A DNA stretch of 48,787 nt from Pseudomonas sp. C1C7 (GTDB lineage Bacteria > Pseudomonadota > Gammaproteobacteria > Pseudomonadales > Pseudomonadaceae), in NCBI RefSeq assembly GCF_013359595.1, contig NZ_JABFMP010000041.1:1-48787 (forward strand), written 5' to 3'. Under the pieces are notes generated by a model. It saw only the letters and a list, made by a program, of their open reading frames with translations, made no database searches and was not told the origin of the DNA. Made by a program: the position numbers and the translations under genes. Of this stretch, positions 32,687-41,762 are shown piece by piece (position 1 is the first letter of the stretch; every line of letters starts with the position of its first letter).

Positions 32687-33769
32687 TTAGATCAGGGTTT
32701 TGCCATGGCGGACGAAGGTCGGTTTGACCACTCGGACCGGGTACCACTTGCCACGGATTTCCACTTCCGCGCGGTCGGCTGTCGCCATCGGCACGCGCGC
32801 CAGTGCAATCGACTTGCTAAGCGTAGGAGAGAAACTACCACTGGTGATCTCCCCTTCGCCAACATCGGCGATACGGACCACTTGATGAGCGCGCAAAACC
32901 CCGCGTTCCTCAAGCACCAGACCGACCAGTTTGTGCTGCACGCCACCGCTCTGCTCGGCTTCGAGCGCCGTGCGCCCGATGAACTGGCGGCTGGCCGGTT
33001 CCCAGGCGATGCTCCAGGCCATGTTGGAGACCAGCGGCGACACCTGCTGATCGATGTCCTGGCCGTACAGGTTCATGCCGGCTTCGACCCGCAGGGTATC
33101 CCGCGCGCCAAGACCGATCGGGGAAATGCCCGCCCCCACCAGATCGTTGAAAAAACCCGGCGCCTGATCCGCCGGCAGGATGATTTCCAGGCCGTCTTCG
33201 CCGGTGTAACCGGTGCGCGCGAAGAACCAGTCGCCATCGGGCAGCCCTTCGAAGGGCTTGAGCAGCTGGATCAGATTGCCCCGGCACTGGTTCACCAGCT
33301 CGGCCACCTTGTGCCGGGCGTGGGGACCTTGAATGGCCAGCATCGCCAGCTCGGAGCGTTCCTTGAGGTGCACATCGAAGCCGGCGAGATGAGCCTGCAT
33401 CCACGCCAGGTCCTGGTCGCGGGTGGAGGCGTTGACCACCAGACGATAACCCTCGTCCAGACGGTAGACGATCATGTCGTCGACGATGCCGCCGCGCTCG
33501 TTGAGCATGGTGCTGTACAAGGCGCGGCCGGGGCTGTGCAGGCGCTCGACGTCATTGGCCAGCAGATGCTGCAGCCAGACTTTGGCCTGGGGGCCATCGA
33601 CGTCGATAACGGTCATGTGGGATACATCGAAAACACCGCAGTCGCGACGCACCGCATGGTGTTCCTCGACCTGCGATCCGTAATGCAGGGGCATATCCCA
33701 ACCGCCAAAATCGACCATCTTCGCGCCGAGGGCGAGATGAAGGTCATACAGAGGCGTACGCTGTCCCAT
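32687..33769 (-). CDS. gcvT: Aminomethyltransferase GcvT (T-protein)
   Basis: T-protein of 360 residues that transfers the methylene unit from aminomethyl-lipoyl GcvH to tetrahydrofolate, releasing ammonia. Family marks include VDFGGWDMPLHYGSQVEEHHAVR near the start, the GVFDVSHM segment, FARTGYTGEDGLEI and LGARDTLRVEAGMNLYG. I chose the ATG at 33769, preceded by AAGGAG; the frame to 33814 adds a basic leader. No glycine riboswitch motif was recognised upstream. It stands at the head of gcvT-gcvH. Confidence 0.94.
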   Translation of the reverse strand: MGQRTPLYDLHLALGAKMVDFGGWDMPLHYGSQVEEHHAVRRDCGVFDVSHMTVIDVDGPQAKVWLQHLLANDVERLHSPGRALYSTMLNERGGIVDDMIVYRLDEGYRLVVNASTRDQDLAWMQAHLAGFDVHLKERSELAMLAIQGPHARHKVAELVNQCRGNLIQLLKPFEGLPDGDWFFARTGYTGEDGLEIILPADQAPGFFNDLVGAGISPIGLGARDTLRVEAGMNLYGQDIDQQVSPLVSNMAWSIAWEPASRQFIGRTALEAEQSGGVQHKLVGLVLEERGVLRAHQVVRIADVGEGEITSGSFSPTLSKSIALARVPMATADRAEVEIRGKWYPVRVVKPTFVRHGKTLI

Positions 33770-33819
33770 GGGTTTCTCCTTCCGGGCGTGGCGAAGGTGC
33801 GGGCGAGAGCTCAACCGGG

Positions 33820-33846
33820 TAAAAGCCCTGAAACAAAGGGCTTCAG
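33820..33846 (-). terminator. Terminator-like hairpin downstream of fbpB, in the gcvT leader
   Basis: Minus strand: AAGCCCT-TTGTTTC-AGGGCTT followed by TTA. It lies about 80 bases after the fbpB stop and about 50 before gcvT. It probably ends fbpAB transcripts, but could attenuate gcvT if the gcvT promoter is upstream of it. Confidence 0.6.
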
Positions 33847-33924
33847 CCGATTACTACTACTTCTTCTGTCAGACGTACCGCACCGAATGCCGCGCATTGT
33901 AGCCGCAAGGTGTAGGACTGGCAC

Positions 33925-35541
33925 CTAGCTGTTTTGATGCGCTGAACGACGGATCAATCCGATGACCGGCAACAGCCCGACCAGGACCAGGGTCAGCGCC
34001 GGCAAAGAGGCCCTTGCCCACTCCCCTTCGCTGGTCATTTCGAAGATCCGCACCGCCAGCGTGTCCCAGCCAAACGGGCGCATCAGAAGGGTCGCGGGCA
34101 TCTCCTTGAGCACATCGACGAACACCAGCAACGCGGCGCTCAACGAACCGGGCAGCAACAACGGTAGATACACTTTGAAAAACAGTCGCGGCCCGCCGAC
34201 ACCCAGGCTACGTGCCGCTTCGGGCAAAGATGGCCGTATACGCGCCAGACTGCTTTCCAGCGGCCCGTACGCCACGGCGATGAAGCGCACCAGGTAGGCC
34301 AGCAGCAACGCCGACAGGCTGCCCAGCAGCAAAGGTTTGCCGGCGCCACCGAGCCAGCCGGACAGCGGGATCACCAGCTCGCGATCCAGATAACTGAACG
34401 CCAGCATGATCGACACCGCCAACACCGAACCGGGCAAGGCATAACCGAGATTGGCCAGACCGACCCCGGCATGAATGCCCGGGGTAGGCGCCAGCCGCCG
34501 GGCGAACGCCAGGACCAGCACGACACTGACGGTGATCAGCGCAGCCATCGCCCCCAGATACAGGGTGTGGACGATCAGGCCGGTGTAACGCTCATCCAGA
34601 TCGAAGCGCCCGCGCTGCCAGAACCAGGCCAGCAATTGCAGCATCGGAATGACGAACGCGCAGGCGAACACCAGACCGCACCAGCTGGTGGCCAACAGCG
34701 CCTTTACGCCCCGCAGGTGATACAGCGCCTTGACCCTTGGCCGCTCGTTGCTTGCCCGGTTGGCACCCCGGGCGCGGCGCTCGCCGTACAGCACCACCAT
34801 CACCACCAACAGCAACAGACTCGCCAGTTGCGCGGCGGTGGACAGGCTGAAGAATCCGTACCAGGTCTTGTAGATCGCCGTGGTGAAGGTGTCGAAGTTG
34901 AACACCGACACCGCACCGAAATCCGCCAAAGTTTCCATCAGCGCCAAGGCCACACCGGCGCCAATCGCGGGCCGCGCCATGGGCATCGCCACTCGCCAGA
35001 ACGCCTGCCATGGTGACTGACCCAATACTCGCGCCGCTTCCATCAGGCCCTTGCCCTGGGCCAGGAACGCGGTACGCGCCAGCAGGTAGACGTAGGGGTA
35101 AAACACCAGCACCAGCACCAGAATCACCCCGCCGGTGGAGCGCACCCGCGGCAGGCGAAGTCCGGTACCGAACCATTCGCGCAGCAGGCTTTGCACGGGG
35201 CCGGCGAAATCCAACAGCCCGACAAAGACGAAGGCCAGCACATAGGCGGGAATCGCGAAGGGCAGCATCAACGCCCAGTCCAGCCAGCGCCGGCCGGGGA
35301 ATTCGCAGAGGCTGGTGAGCCAGGCCAGGCTCACGCCGAGGACCGTCACGCCGACACCGACGCCGAGCACCAGGGTCAGGGTGTTGCCCAAAAGGCGCGG
35401 CATCTGCGTTTGCCACAGGTGGGACCAGATCTGCAGATCGATCGACTGCCAGGACAGCAGCAGGACACTCAGGGGCAACAGGACCAGCGCAGCAATGGCG
35501 AAGACCAGTGGATACCAGCGGCGTTGGGCGGGGTGGGCCAA
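33925..35541 (-). CDS. fbpB: Iron(III) ABC transporter fused permease FbpB
   Basis: Large inner-membrane permease of 538 residues with two homologous halves, each ending in a coupling loop: EAARVLGQSPWQAFW in the first and EAARSLGVGGPRLFF in the second. This fused architecture is that of FbpB/AfuB/SfuB iron transporters. The open frame starts with TTG at 35541 (MAHPAQRRWY); no in-frame ATG lies nearby and no strong ribosome site is seen, so the start is less certain. A REP pair separates it from fbpA. No ATPase gene follows in this window. Confidence 0.88.
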   Translation of the reverse strand: MAHPAQRRWYPLVFAIAALVLLPLSVLLLSWQSIDLQIWSHLWQTQMPRLLGNTLTLVLGVGVGVTVLGVSLAWLTSLCEFPGRRWLDWALMLPFAIPAYVLAFVFVGLLDFAGPVQSLLREWFGTGLRLPRVRSTGGVILVLVLVFYPYVYLLARTAFLAQGKGLMEAARVLGQSPWQAFWRVAMPMARPAIGAGVALALMETLADFGAVSVFNFDTFTTAIYKTWYGFFSLSTAAQLASLLLLVVMVVLYGERRARGANRASNERPRVKALYHLRGVKALLATSWCGLVFACAFVIPMLQLLAWFWQRGRFDLDERYTGLIVHTLYLGAMAALITVSVVLVLAFARRLAPTPGIHAGVGLANLGYALPGSVLAVSIMLAFSYLDRELVIPLSGWLGGAGKPLLLGSLSALLLAYLVRFIAVAYGPLESSLARIRPSLPEAARSLGVGGPRLFFKVYLPLLLPGSLSAALLVFVDVLKEMPATLLMRPFGWDTLAVRIFEMTSEGEWARASLPALTLVLVGLLPVIGLIRRSAHQNS

Positions 35542-35578
35542 GGGGAAGCGCTCGTGAAAATTCGGGGTTTGGGAAAAC

Positions 35579-35648
35579 GCGAAAAGATCGCAGCCTTCGG
35601 CAGCGCCTACAAGGGGTAGGTGCTGGCGAAGGCTGCGATCTTTTGCGC
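35579..35648. repeat. REP pair between fbpA and fbpB
   Basis: Inverted arms AAGATCGCAGCCTTCGGCAG and CTGGCGAAGGCTGCGATCTT face each other across about 20 bases, directly after the binding-protein gene, as in the spu operon. Confidence 0.85.
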
Positions 35649-35660
35649 TTTAACGCGGAC

Positions 35661-36665
35661 TCAGTTCCAGCCGGCGCGATCCATCATGCGAATCGCCTCG
35701 GCCTGACGCTTGCCCGCCACTTCAACCGGCAAGGTATCGGCGATGAACTCGCCCCAGGCAGCGACTTCGGCGGAAGGTTTAACCGTCGGGTTGGCCGGGA
35801 ACTCCTGGTTGACGTCTGCGAAGATCTTTTGCGCTTCAGCCGTGGTCATCCACTCCACCAGGGCCTTGGCTGCTTCCGGATGTGGCGCGTGTTTGGTCAG
35901 ACCGATGCCCGACAGGTTCACGTGCACACCACGGTCCGCCTGGTTAGGCCAGAACAGCTTCACCGGCAGGTCCGGCTTCTGAGCGTGCAGGCGACCGTAG
36001 TAGTAGGTGTTGACGATGCCGACATCGCACTGGCCGGCATTGATCGCTTCCAGCACCGCCACGTCATCGGAGAACACGTCGGTGGACAGGTTGTTGACCC
36101 AGCCCTTGAGGATCTTCTCGGTTTTCTCGGCGCCATGGACTTCGATCATGGTGGCGGTCAGCGACTGGTTGTAGACCTTCTTCGCCGTGCGCAGGCACAG
36201 GCGGCCTTCCCATTCCTTGTCGGCCAGCGCTTCGTAGGTGGTCAGTTCGCCCGGTTTCACCCGGTCGGTGGAATAGGCGATGGTCCGCGCCCGCAGGCTC
36301 AGGCCGGTCCAGGCATGGGACGCGGCGCGGTATTGCAGGGGAATGTTGGTGTCGATGGTTTTCGAGGTGAAGGGCTGGAGGATGCCCATCTGCTCGGCCT
36401 GCCAGAGGTTGCCGGCGTCGACGGTGAGCAGCAGGTCGGCAACGCCGTTCTCGCCCTCGGCCTTGATCCGCTGCATCAGCGGCGCTTCCTTGTCGGTGAT
36501 GAACTTCACCTTCACCCCGGTCTTGGCGGTGTAGGCATCGAAGACCGGCTTGATCAGCTCGTCGATACGCGAGGAGTAAACCACTACTTCATCGGCGGCC
36601 TGGGCGGCGGTGCTGCCGATCAGGGTCAGGGCCAGTGCGGTCAGAAGACGCTTCGGTGCCAACAT
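35661..36665 (-). CDS. fbpA: Iron(III)-binding periplasmic protein FbpA
   Basis: Periplasmic ferric-ion binding protein of 334 residues with a signal peptide ending at AAQAAD, then EVVVYSSRIDELIKPVFDAY. The adjacent tyrosines that hold iron in this family appear as NTYYYGRL (221-223), and the TDKEAPLMQRIKAEG block is typical. It delivers iron to FbpB. The upstream region contains a palindrome resembling a Fur box, consistent with induction under iron limitation. The ATG at 36665 is preceded by a GGGAG run. Confidence 0.9.
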   Translation of the reverse strand: MLAPKRLLTALALTLIGSTAAQAADEVVVYSSRIDELIKPVFDAYTAKTGVKVKFITDKEAPLMQRIKAEGENGVADLLLTVDAGNLWQAEQMGILQPFTSKTIDTNIPLQYRAASHAWTGLSLRARTIAYSTDRVKPGELTTYEALADKEWEGRLCLRTAKKVYNQSLTATMIEVHGAEKTEKILKGWVNNLSTDVFSDDVAVLEAINAGQCDVGIVNTYYYGRLHAQKPDLPVKLFWPNQADRGVHVNLSGIGLTKHAPHPEAAKALVEWMTTAEAQKIFADVNQEFPANPTVKPSAEVAAWGEFIADTLPVEVAGKRQAEAIRMMDRAGWN

Positions 36666-36701
36666 GGGAGCGGTCTCTCGATTGGAAAAATGAGGCCAAA
36701 T

Positions 36702-36720
36702 GATAAGGACTCACATTTAC
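36702..36720. promoter_or_regulatory. Candidate Fur box upstream of fbpA
   Basis: On the minus strand GTAAATGTGAGTCCTTATC matches 13 of 19 positions of the classical palindrome GATAATGATAATCATTATC by my count. It lies about 37 bases before the fbpA start codon, a usual operator position. Confidence 0.45.
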
Positions 36721-36793
36721 CTTCTCAATCGAACACTTCGCGGAGGAGTTACCAGATGTTGCATGGTGGGGGATGCGTGGTGAATGTACTGAC

Positions 36794-36890
36794 GCCTTCG
36801 CGAGCAAGCCCGCTCCCACAGGTTAGGTGTCGTTCATAGATTCCGTGTACAAATCGATCACTGTGGGAGCGGGCTTGCCCGCGATGAGGC
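36794..36890. repeat. REPIN between fbpA promoter and the UbiH-like gene
   Basis: Arms TTCGCGAGCAAGCCCGCTCC and GGAGCGGGCTTGCCCGCGAT face each other across about 40 bases. First REP family. Confidence 0.85.
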
Positions 36891-36910
36891 CTTCAGCCGC
36901 AGCGAATACG

Positions 36911-38134
36911 TCAGGCCCTGGCCAGCGCCGGCAAATCCCCGGTCAACCCCAGCGCCTCGCGCACGAACAGCGCCTTGGCCTCGGGAATCCGGTCGACCAG
37001 CTTCAACCCGGTATTGCGCAACCAACGCACCGCCAGCGTATCGGCCTGGAACAACCGCTCGAAGCCTTCCATCGCCGCCATCAACGCCAGGTTATGCGGC
37101 ATGCGGCGACGCTCGTAGCGGCTGAGCACCTTCACATCCGCCAGGCGCTCGCCACGGGTACTCGCCTGCAACAGCACTTCGGCCAGCACCGCGGCATCGA
37201 GGAAGCCCAGGTTCACACCCTGCCCGGCCAGCGGGTGAATGGTGTGAGCGGCGTCGCCGATCAACGCCAGGCCTTCGGCGACATAGCGCTTGGCATGCCG
37301 CTGGCGCAGCGGCACGCAAACACGCGGGTCGGCATTGAGCACGTCGCCCAACTGCCCTTCGAAGGCCCGCTCCAGTGCCTTGCAGAACTCATCGTCACCC
37401 AGCGCCATCAGCTGTTCGGCTTCAGTCGGCGTGGTCGACCAGACAATCGAGCACCAGTCATGCTGACCGTCGCGCTCCAGTGGCAGGAACGCCAGCGGGC
37501 CGTTATCGGTAAAGCGTTGCCAGGCGGTCATTTGATGAGGTTTGGAGCAGTGCACGCTGGTGACGATGGCGTGATGCATATAGTCCCACTCCCGCGTCGC
37601 CATGCCGGTCAGACGGCGGACCGCCGAATTGGCGCCGTCCGCCGCGATCACCAGTGGCGCGCGCAGGGTGCGGCCATCGGCCAGGGTCAGCAGCCAGTCG
37701 TCGCCGGAGCGGCGCATCTGCTCAAGGCGGGCGTTGGCCAACAGGCCCAGATCGCAGTCGTGCAAACGATCGAGCAAGGCGTCCTGGACCACGCGGTTCT
37801 CGACGATATGCCCCAACACATCGGCATGCACGCTGGCCGCCGAAAAGTGGATTTGCCCGGTGCCGCTGCCGTCCCACACCTGCATGTCGCTGTACGGGGT
37901 ACTGCGTCGGCCGGCGATGCCTTCCCAGACGCCCAGGCGTTCCAGAATGCGCTGGCTGGCGATGGACAACGCGCTCACCCGCGGCTCGAACGCGGCCTGG
38001 GCATCGAAGGGTTTGACGCTCAGGGGGCTGCCGTCCAGCAACAGGACTTCCAGCCCGCTGTCCTGCAACGCCAACGCCAGGGCGCTGCCGACCATTCCGG
38101 CTCCGACAATCAGCAGATCTGCGCGCATTTCCAT
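36911..38134 (-). CDS. FAD-dependent hydroxylase of ubiquinone synthesis (UbiH/VisC family)
   Basis: Flavoprotein monooxygenase of 407 residues. It has the FAD-binding LLIVGAGMVGSALALAL near the N-terminus, the DGANSAVRR motif in the middle and LIGDAAHTIHPLAGQGVNLGF, which contacts the flavin ribityl chain. Such enzymes hydroxylate the ring during ubiquinone synthesis (UbiI/UbiH/UbiF group). It is a paralogue of the ubiH product just upstream. Two ATG codons (38134, 38128) compete and no strong ribosome site decides. Which ring carbon it hydroxylates cannot be read here. Confidence 0.85.
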   Translation of the reverse strand: MEMRADLLIVGAGMVGSALALALQDSGLEVLLLDGSPLSVKPFDAQAAFEPRVSALSIASQRILERLGVWEGIAGRRSTPYSDMQVWDGSGTGQIHFSAASVHADVLGHIVENRVVQDALLDRLHDCDLGLLANARLEQMRRSGDDWLLTLADGRTLRAPLVIAADGANSAVRRLTGMATREWDYMHHAIVTSVHCSKPHQMTAWQRFTDNGPLAFLPLERDGQHDWCSIVWSTTPTEAEQLMALGDDEFCKALERAFEGQLGDVLNADPRVCVPLRQRHAKRYVAEGLALIGDAAHTIHPLAGQGVNLGFLDAAVLAEVLLQASTRGERLADVKVLSRYERRRMPHNLALMAAMEGFERLFQADTLAVRWLRNTGLKLVDRIPEAKALFVREALGLTGDLPALARA

Positions 38135-38234
38135 GCTTTAAGCCTGTCTCGCTTGCGGCTTGAGCCGCAGGTAAAGGGGGGTTCCAACGCGCGCCACCCA
38201 AGAGGCGGCAGGCGTCGAGAAGTTGATCAGCCAC

Positions 38235-39422
38235 TCAGACATTGGGACGAGTACCCAGCCCCATCGCCTGCCGGGCGAACCAGCGCTTGGCGGGCGGCAG
38301 CAGGTCAAGGCCGAGCAGGCCGAGATTGCGTCCCAGGGAAACCAGTGGCTGCGTGCTGCCGAACAGGCGCGTGACCTGATCGGAGAAGCCGACGGTGAGG
38401 TTCTGGTCCAGACGCTGATGCTCGCGATAGGCCTGCAAGGTCGCAAAATCACCCAGCGGCTTTTCGCTGGCGAGCAACGCATCGGCCAGGGCCTGGGCAT
38501 CGCGCAGGGACAGGTTGAAACCCTGGCCGGCAATCGGGTGCAGGCTGTGGGCGGCGTTGCCGAGGATTGCCAGATGCGGACGCACCTGCTCTTCGGCCTC
38601 CACCAGCGACAGCGGGTACAGGTGGCGTGCGCCGACCTGCTTCAAGGTGCCCAGTCGATAGCCGAACACCCCCTGCAGCTCGCTGAGAAAACTGCGCTCA
38701 TCGAGGGTCGCCAGGCGTTGCGCGTCCATGCCCAGACGGGTCCAGACCAGGGCGCAGCGGTTGTCCGGCAAGGGCAGCAGCGCCATCGGGCCGTCGTCGG
38801 TGAAACGCTCGAACGCCATGCCGTTGTGGGCTTCGCTCGGGGTGATGTTGGCGATCAGCGCGCTCTGGTTGTAGGAGCGCTTTTTGATGCCGATGCCCAG
38901 TTGCTCGCGCAGGCCGGAGCGGCCGCCATCGGCGAGCACCGCAAGGTCGCAGTCGACGCAGGTTTCGTCATTGAGCGTCAATCGGTAACCATCGGTGAGT
39001 GGCTCCATGCGCGTGACTTCCGCCGGGCAATGCCAGTGGATCACGTCCTTGTCCAGGCCGTGCCACAGGCATTGGCCGAGCCAGGCGTTTTCCACCACGT
39101 AGCCCAGCGCCGGAACGCCTTCTTCCATCGCCGACAACCGCGCCGTGGAAAAACGTCCGCGGTCGGAAACGTGAATCTGCTTGATCGGTTCGGCGCGGCG
39201 GGAGATTTCCTGCCAGATGCCCAACCGCTGATAGATCTGCCGGGAGCCGAACGACAGCGCCGTGGAGCGCGCGTCGTAACTGGGCTGATAGCTTTCGCCG
39301 GGAGCGAAGGGTTCGATCAGCACGATCTTCCAGCCACGGGCCTTGGCGCCGGCCTGCAATGCCATCGCCAGGCTCGCGCCCACCAGACCGCCACCGATGA
39401 TTGCCAGATTGAATCGACTCAT
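38235..39422 (-). CDS. ubiH: 2-octaprenyl-6-methoxyphenol hydroxylase UbiH
   Basis: FAD-dependent hydroxylase of 395 residues acting in ubiquinone synthesis. Motifs: LAIIGGGLVGASLAMAL (FAD), DGGRSGLREQLGI and ILGNAAHSLHPIAGQGFNLS. The GNAAHSLHPIAGQG form, with Asn instead of the Asp of the paralogue, is what I associate with UbiH. Its ATG overlaps the pepP stop as ATGA, so translation is coupled, an association known from E. coli (pepP-ubiH). The 100-base gap to the second hydroxylase holds nothing recognisable. Confidence 0.9.
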   Translation of the reverse strand: MSRFNLAIIGGGLVGASLAMALQAGAKARGWKIVLIEPFAPGESYQPSYDARSTALSFGSRQIYQRLGIWQEISRRAEPIKQIHVSDRGRFSTARLSAMEEGVPALGYVVENAWLGQCLWHGLDKDVIHWHCPAEVTRMEPLTDGYRLTLNDETCVDCDLAVLADGGRSGLREQLGIGIKKRSYNQSALIANITPSEAHNGMAFERFTDDGPMALLPLPDNRCALVWTRLGMDAQRLATLDERSFLSELQGVFGYRLGTLKQVGARHLYPLSLVEAEEQVRPHLAILGNAAHSLHPIAGQGFNLSLRDAQALADALLASEKPLGDFATLQAYREHQRLDQNLTVGFSDQVTRLFGSTQPLVSLGRNLGLLGLDLLPPAKRWFARQAMGLGTRPNV

Positions 39423-40753
39423 GCCGCTTGGGTCCTTGCCTGGGCCATCAGGGCCTCGATCTCGGCCACCGTTTTCGGCACGCCTTTGGTCAGGATTTCA
39501 CAGCCGGTTTTGGTGACCACTACGTCGTCCTCGATGCGCACACCAATGCCGCGCCATTTCTTCGCCACGTTCTGGTTGTTCGGCGAGATGTAGATGCCCG
39601 GTTCCACGGTCAGCGCCATGCCGACTTCCAGCACCCGCCACTCGCCACCGACCCGGTACTCGCCCACGTCATGCACGTCCATGCCCAGCCAGTGTCCGGC
39701 GCGGTGCATGTAAAACGCCTTGTAGGCTTCGCTGGCGATCAGTTCATCGACCTCGCCCTGCAACAAGCCCAACTCCACCAGACCGCGGGTGATCACCCGA
39801 ACCGTGGCTTCGTGGGCCTGGTTCCAGTGCTTGTTCGGGGCAATCTCGGCAAACGCCGCTTCCTGGGCAGCGAGCACCAGTTCGTAGATCGCCTTCTGTT
39901 CCGCCGAATACTTGCCGTTGACCGGCCAGGTGCGGGTGATATCGCTGGCGTAGCAGTCGATCTCGCAACCGGCATCGATCAACACCAGGTCGCCGTCCTT
40001 GAGCACGGCGTCATTCTGCTGGTAATGCAGGATGCAGCTGTTGCGGCCCGCCGCGACGATCGAGCCATAGGCCGGCATCTTCGCTCCGCCCTTGCGGAAC
40101 TCGTAATCGAGCTCCGCTTCCAGGCTGAACTCATGCAAGCCGGCACGGCTGGCCTGCATCGCCCGTACATGGGCCTGGGCGGATATCCGCGCGGCTTCGC
40201 GCATGACCTTCACTTCCGCCGCCGACTTATACAGGCGCATGTCGTGCAGCAGGTGATCCAGGGCAACGAATTCGTTCGGCGGCTGGGCACCGAGGTTCGC
40301 CTTGGAGCGGATCACGTTGATCCATTCCATCAGGTGGCGATCGAATTCCGGGTTGCTGCCCATGGCCGAATACACCCGGTCGCGGCCTTCGATGAGGCCC
40401 GGCAGGATGTCGTCGATGTCGGTGATCGGGAAGGCATCGTCGGCGCCGAAGTCGCGGATCGCGCCTTCCTGCCCGGCGCGCAGGCCGTCCCATAGTTCGC
40501 GCTCGGCGTTGCGCTCACGGCAGAACAGAATGTATTCGCCATGCACGCGGCCCGGAATCAGGACCAGCACGGCCTGCGGTTCGGGAAAGCCGCTGAGGTA
40601 CTGGAAATCGCTGTCCTGGCGGTAGACATGCTCGACATCGCGATTGCGGATGGCCACCGCGGCGGCGGGCAGGATGGCGATGCTGTTGGGTTCCATCTGC
40701 GCCATCAGGGCCTTGCGGCGACGGCCGTATTCCGATTTCGGGATATGAATCAT
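39419..40753 (-). CDS. pepP: Xaa-Pro aminopeptidase PepP
   Basis: Cytoplasmic metallopeptidase of 444 residues removing N-terminal residues before proline. It has an N-terminal aminopeptidase-P domain (MIHIPKSEYGRRRKALMAQM) and the pita-bread catalytic domain. Metal ligands are visible in VLIDAGCEIDCYASDITRTW (two Asp), the His of HRAGHWLGMDVHD, the Glu of LTVEPGIY and the Glu of RIEDDVVVT. It follows ygfB by 26 bases and overlaps ubiH, forming ygfB-pepP-ubiH. Confidence 0.94.
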   Translation of the reverse strand: MIHIPKSEYGRRRKALMAQMEPNSIAILPAAAVAIRNRDVEHVYRQDSDFQYLSGFPEPQAVLVLIPGRVHGEYILFCRERNAERELWDGLRAGQEGAIRDFGADDAFPITDIDDILPGLIEGRDRVYSAMGSNPEFDRHLMEWINVIRSKANLGAQPPNEFVALDHLLHDMRLYKSAAEVKVMREAARISAQAHVRAMQASRAGLHEFSLEAELDYEFRKGGAKMPAYGSIVAAGRNSCILHYQQNDAVLKDGDLVLIDAGCEIDCYASDITRTWPVNGKYSAEQKAIYELVLAAQEAAFAEIAPNKHWNQAHEATVRVITRGLVELGLLQGEVDELIASEAYKAFYMHRAGHWLGMDVHDVGEYRVGGEWRVLEVGMALTVEPGIYISPNNQNVAKKWRGIGVRIEDDVVVTKTGCEILTKGVPKTVAEIEALMAQARTQAA

Positions 40754-40779
40754 GGGCAGATGGCTTTCCCTGTCGTTGA

Positions 40780-41340
40780 TCAGTGCAGCGACGGTTTGGT
40801 TGCCGCCGGTTGGTCCGCCTTACGGGTTTCGGAGAACAGCAGCAGCGGCGCGACGCGCAAGTATTCCATCACTTCCATATAGTCGCTTTCACCGTCTTCG
40901 GATTCTTCCAGGGCGTCTTGCACCTGGGAAATGGCGGCAAGATCCTGCAACACTTCCGTGGCCTCGCTGCTCAGCATGCTGCTGTCACGGCAGTTCAGGC
41001 CGAAGCCGCTAAGGAAACCCTGACACCATTGACCCAGCGCCGCGGCACGGTCGGCCAGCGGTGCATCGTCGGTTGGCAGCAACAGGACGACGGTGATGTC
41101 TTCGCCGGTGAGTTCGCCTTTGACCATCTCCTGCAGGCCGATCAGGGCCGCGCGCACGTTGTCCTGCGGTTCGTTTTCCAGCAGCTCGGCGGCGTCGACC
41201 AGCCAGCTTTCGTGATCGAAACCGGCACCGGCGCAGCTGCGGCCGAGCAACAGGCCATGCAGTTCGGCGGGCGAGACATTGTGGCCGCTGGAAGTCAGCA
41301 GGGTGGCAAAGGCTTGGTATGGAGAATTCTGAATGGGCAT
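40780..41340 (-). CDS. ygfB: YgfB/YecA-family protein
   Basis: Acidic protein of 186 residues. The N-terminus (SPYQAFATLLTSSGHNVSPAELHGLLLGR) and the core (GLNCRDSSMLSSEATEVLQDLAAISQ) match the UPF0149/YgfB family. No catalytic residues are recognised. As I recall, YgfB in P. aeruginosa has been linked to regulation affecting beta-lactam resistance. Position ahead of pepP-ubiH and divergent from zapA is conserved in gammaproteobacteria. Confidence 0.88.
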   Translation of the reverse strand: MPIQNSPYQAFATLLTSSGHNVSPAELHGLLLGRSCAGAGFDHESWLVDAAELLENEPQDNVRAALIGLQEMVKGELTGEDITVVLLLPTDDAPLADRAAALGQWCQGFLSGFGLNCRDSSMLSSEATEVLQDLAAISQVQDALEESEDGESDYMEVMEYLRVAPLLLFSETRKADQPAATKPSLH

Positions 41341-41403
41341 GGGCAGCTAGGCGCCAGACGGCGCTATGTCTAGAATGAAGGCCTTGTATCCTACATCGAC
41401 TAC

Positions 41404-41508
41404 CCCTGTAGGAGCGAGCTTGCTCGCGATGGTCGCCAACGATGACGCTGGGAGCCTGACTCCCTGCGGCGCTCTCGGGCTCATCGCGAGCAAGCGCGCT
41501 CCTACAGA
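41404..41508. repeat. REPIN in the ygfB-zap divergent region
   Basis: Arms CTGTAGGAGCGAGCTTGCTC and the inverse GAGCAAGCGCGCTCCTACAG, with an inner hairpin, occupy the gap between divergent genes. Promoters of both genes must lie on either side or within it. Confidence 0.85.
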
Positions 41509-41552
41509 AAAATCGGGCTGCTACCACCCATCAGACATTTTCAGTGGACACA

Positions 41553-41762
41553 ATGGAAGACACCGACCTGCAAGCGCTGATGGCCAGACTCGAACTGCTG
41601 ATTACCCGAGTCGAGCAACTTAAGAGCCAAAACGGACTCTTACTGGCTCAGGAAAAAACCTGGCGCGAGGAACGCGCTCACCTCATTGAAAAAAACGAAA
41701 TCGCCCGGCGTAAGGTCGAATCGATGATTTCGCGCCTCAAGGCCCTGGAGCAAGACTCATGA
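41553..41762 (+). CDS. ZapB-like small coiled-coil protein (TIGR02449 type)
   Basis: Protein of 69 residues that is almost entirely predicted coiled coil: LQALMARLELLITRVEQLKSQ, then EKTWREERAHLIEKNEIARRK, ending near SRLKALEQDS. It is the small protein usually found upstream of zapA in pseudomonads. A role with ZapA at the division ring is likely by analogy with ZapB but not proven. I chose the ATG at 41553; a GTG three codons earlier is possible. The stop overlaps the zapA start as ATGA. Confidence 0.82.
   Translation: MEDTDLQALMARLELLITRVEQLKSQNGLLLAQEKTWREERAHLIEKNEIARRKVESMISRLKALEQDS

Noticed and set aside
33770..33924. Possible glycine riboswitch upstream of gcvT
   Set aside because: I could not find the paired aptamer core; the visible hairpin with a T-run looks like a terminator of fbpAB. 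A covariance-model search would settle it.
37722..38234. Open frame across the gap between the two hydroxylase genes, possibly a small gene
   Set aside because: Most of it is in another frame of the downstream hydroxylase; the 100-base gap itself shows no recognisable peptide.
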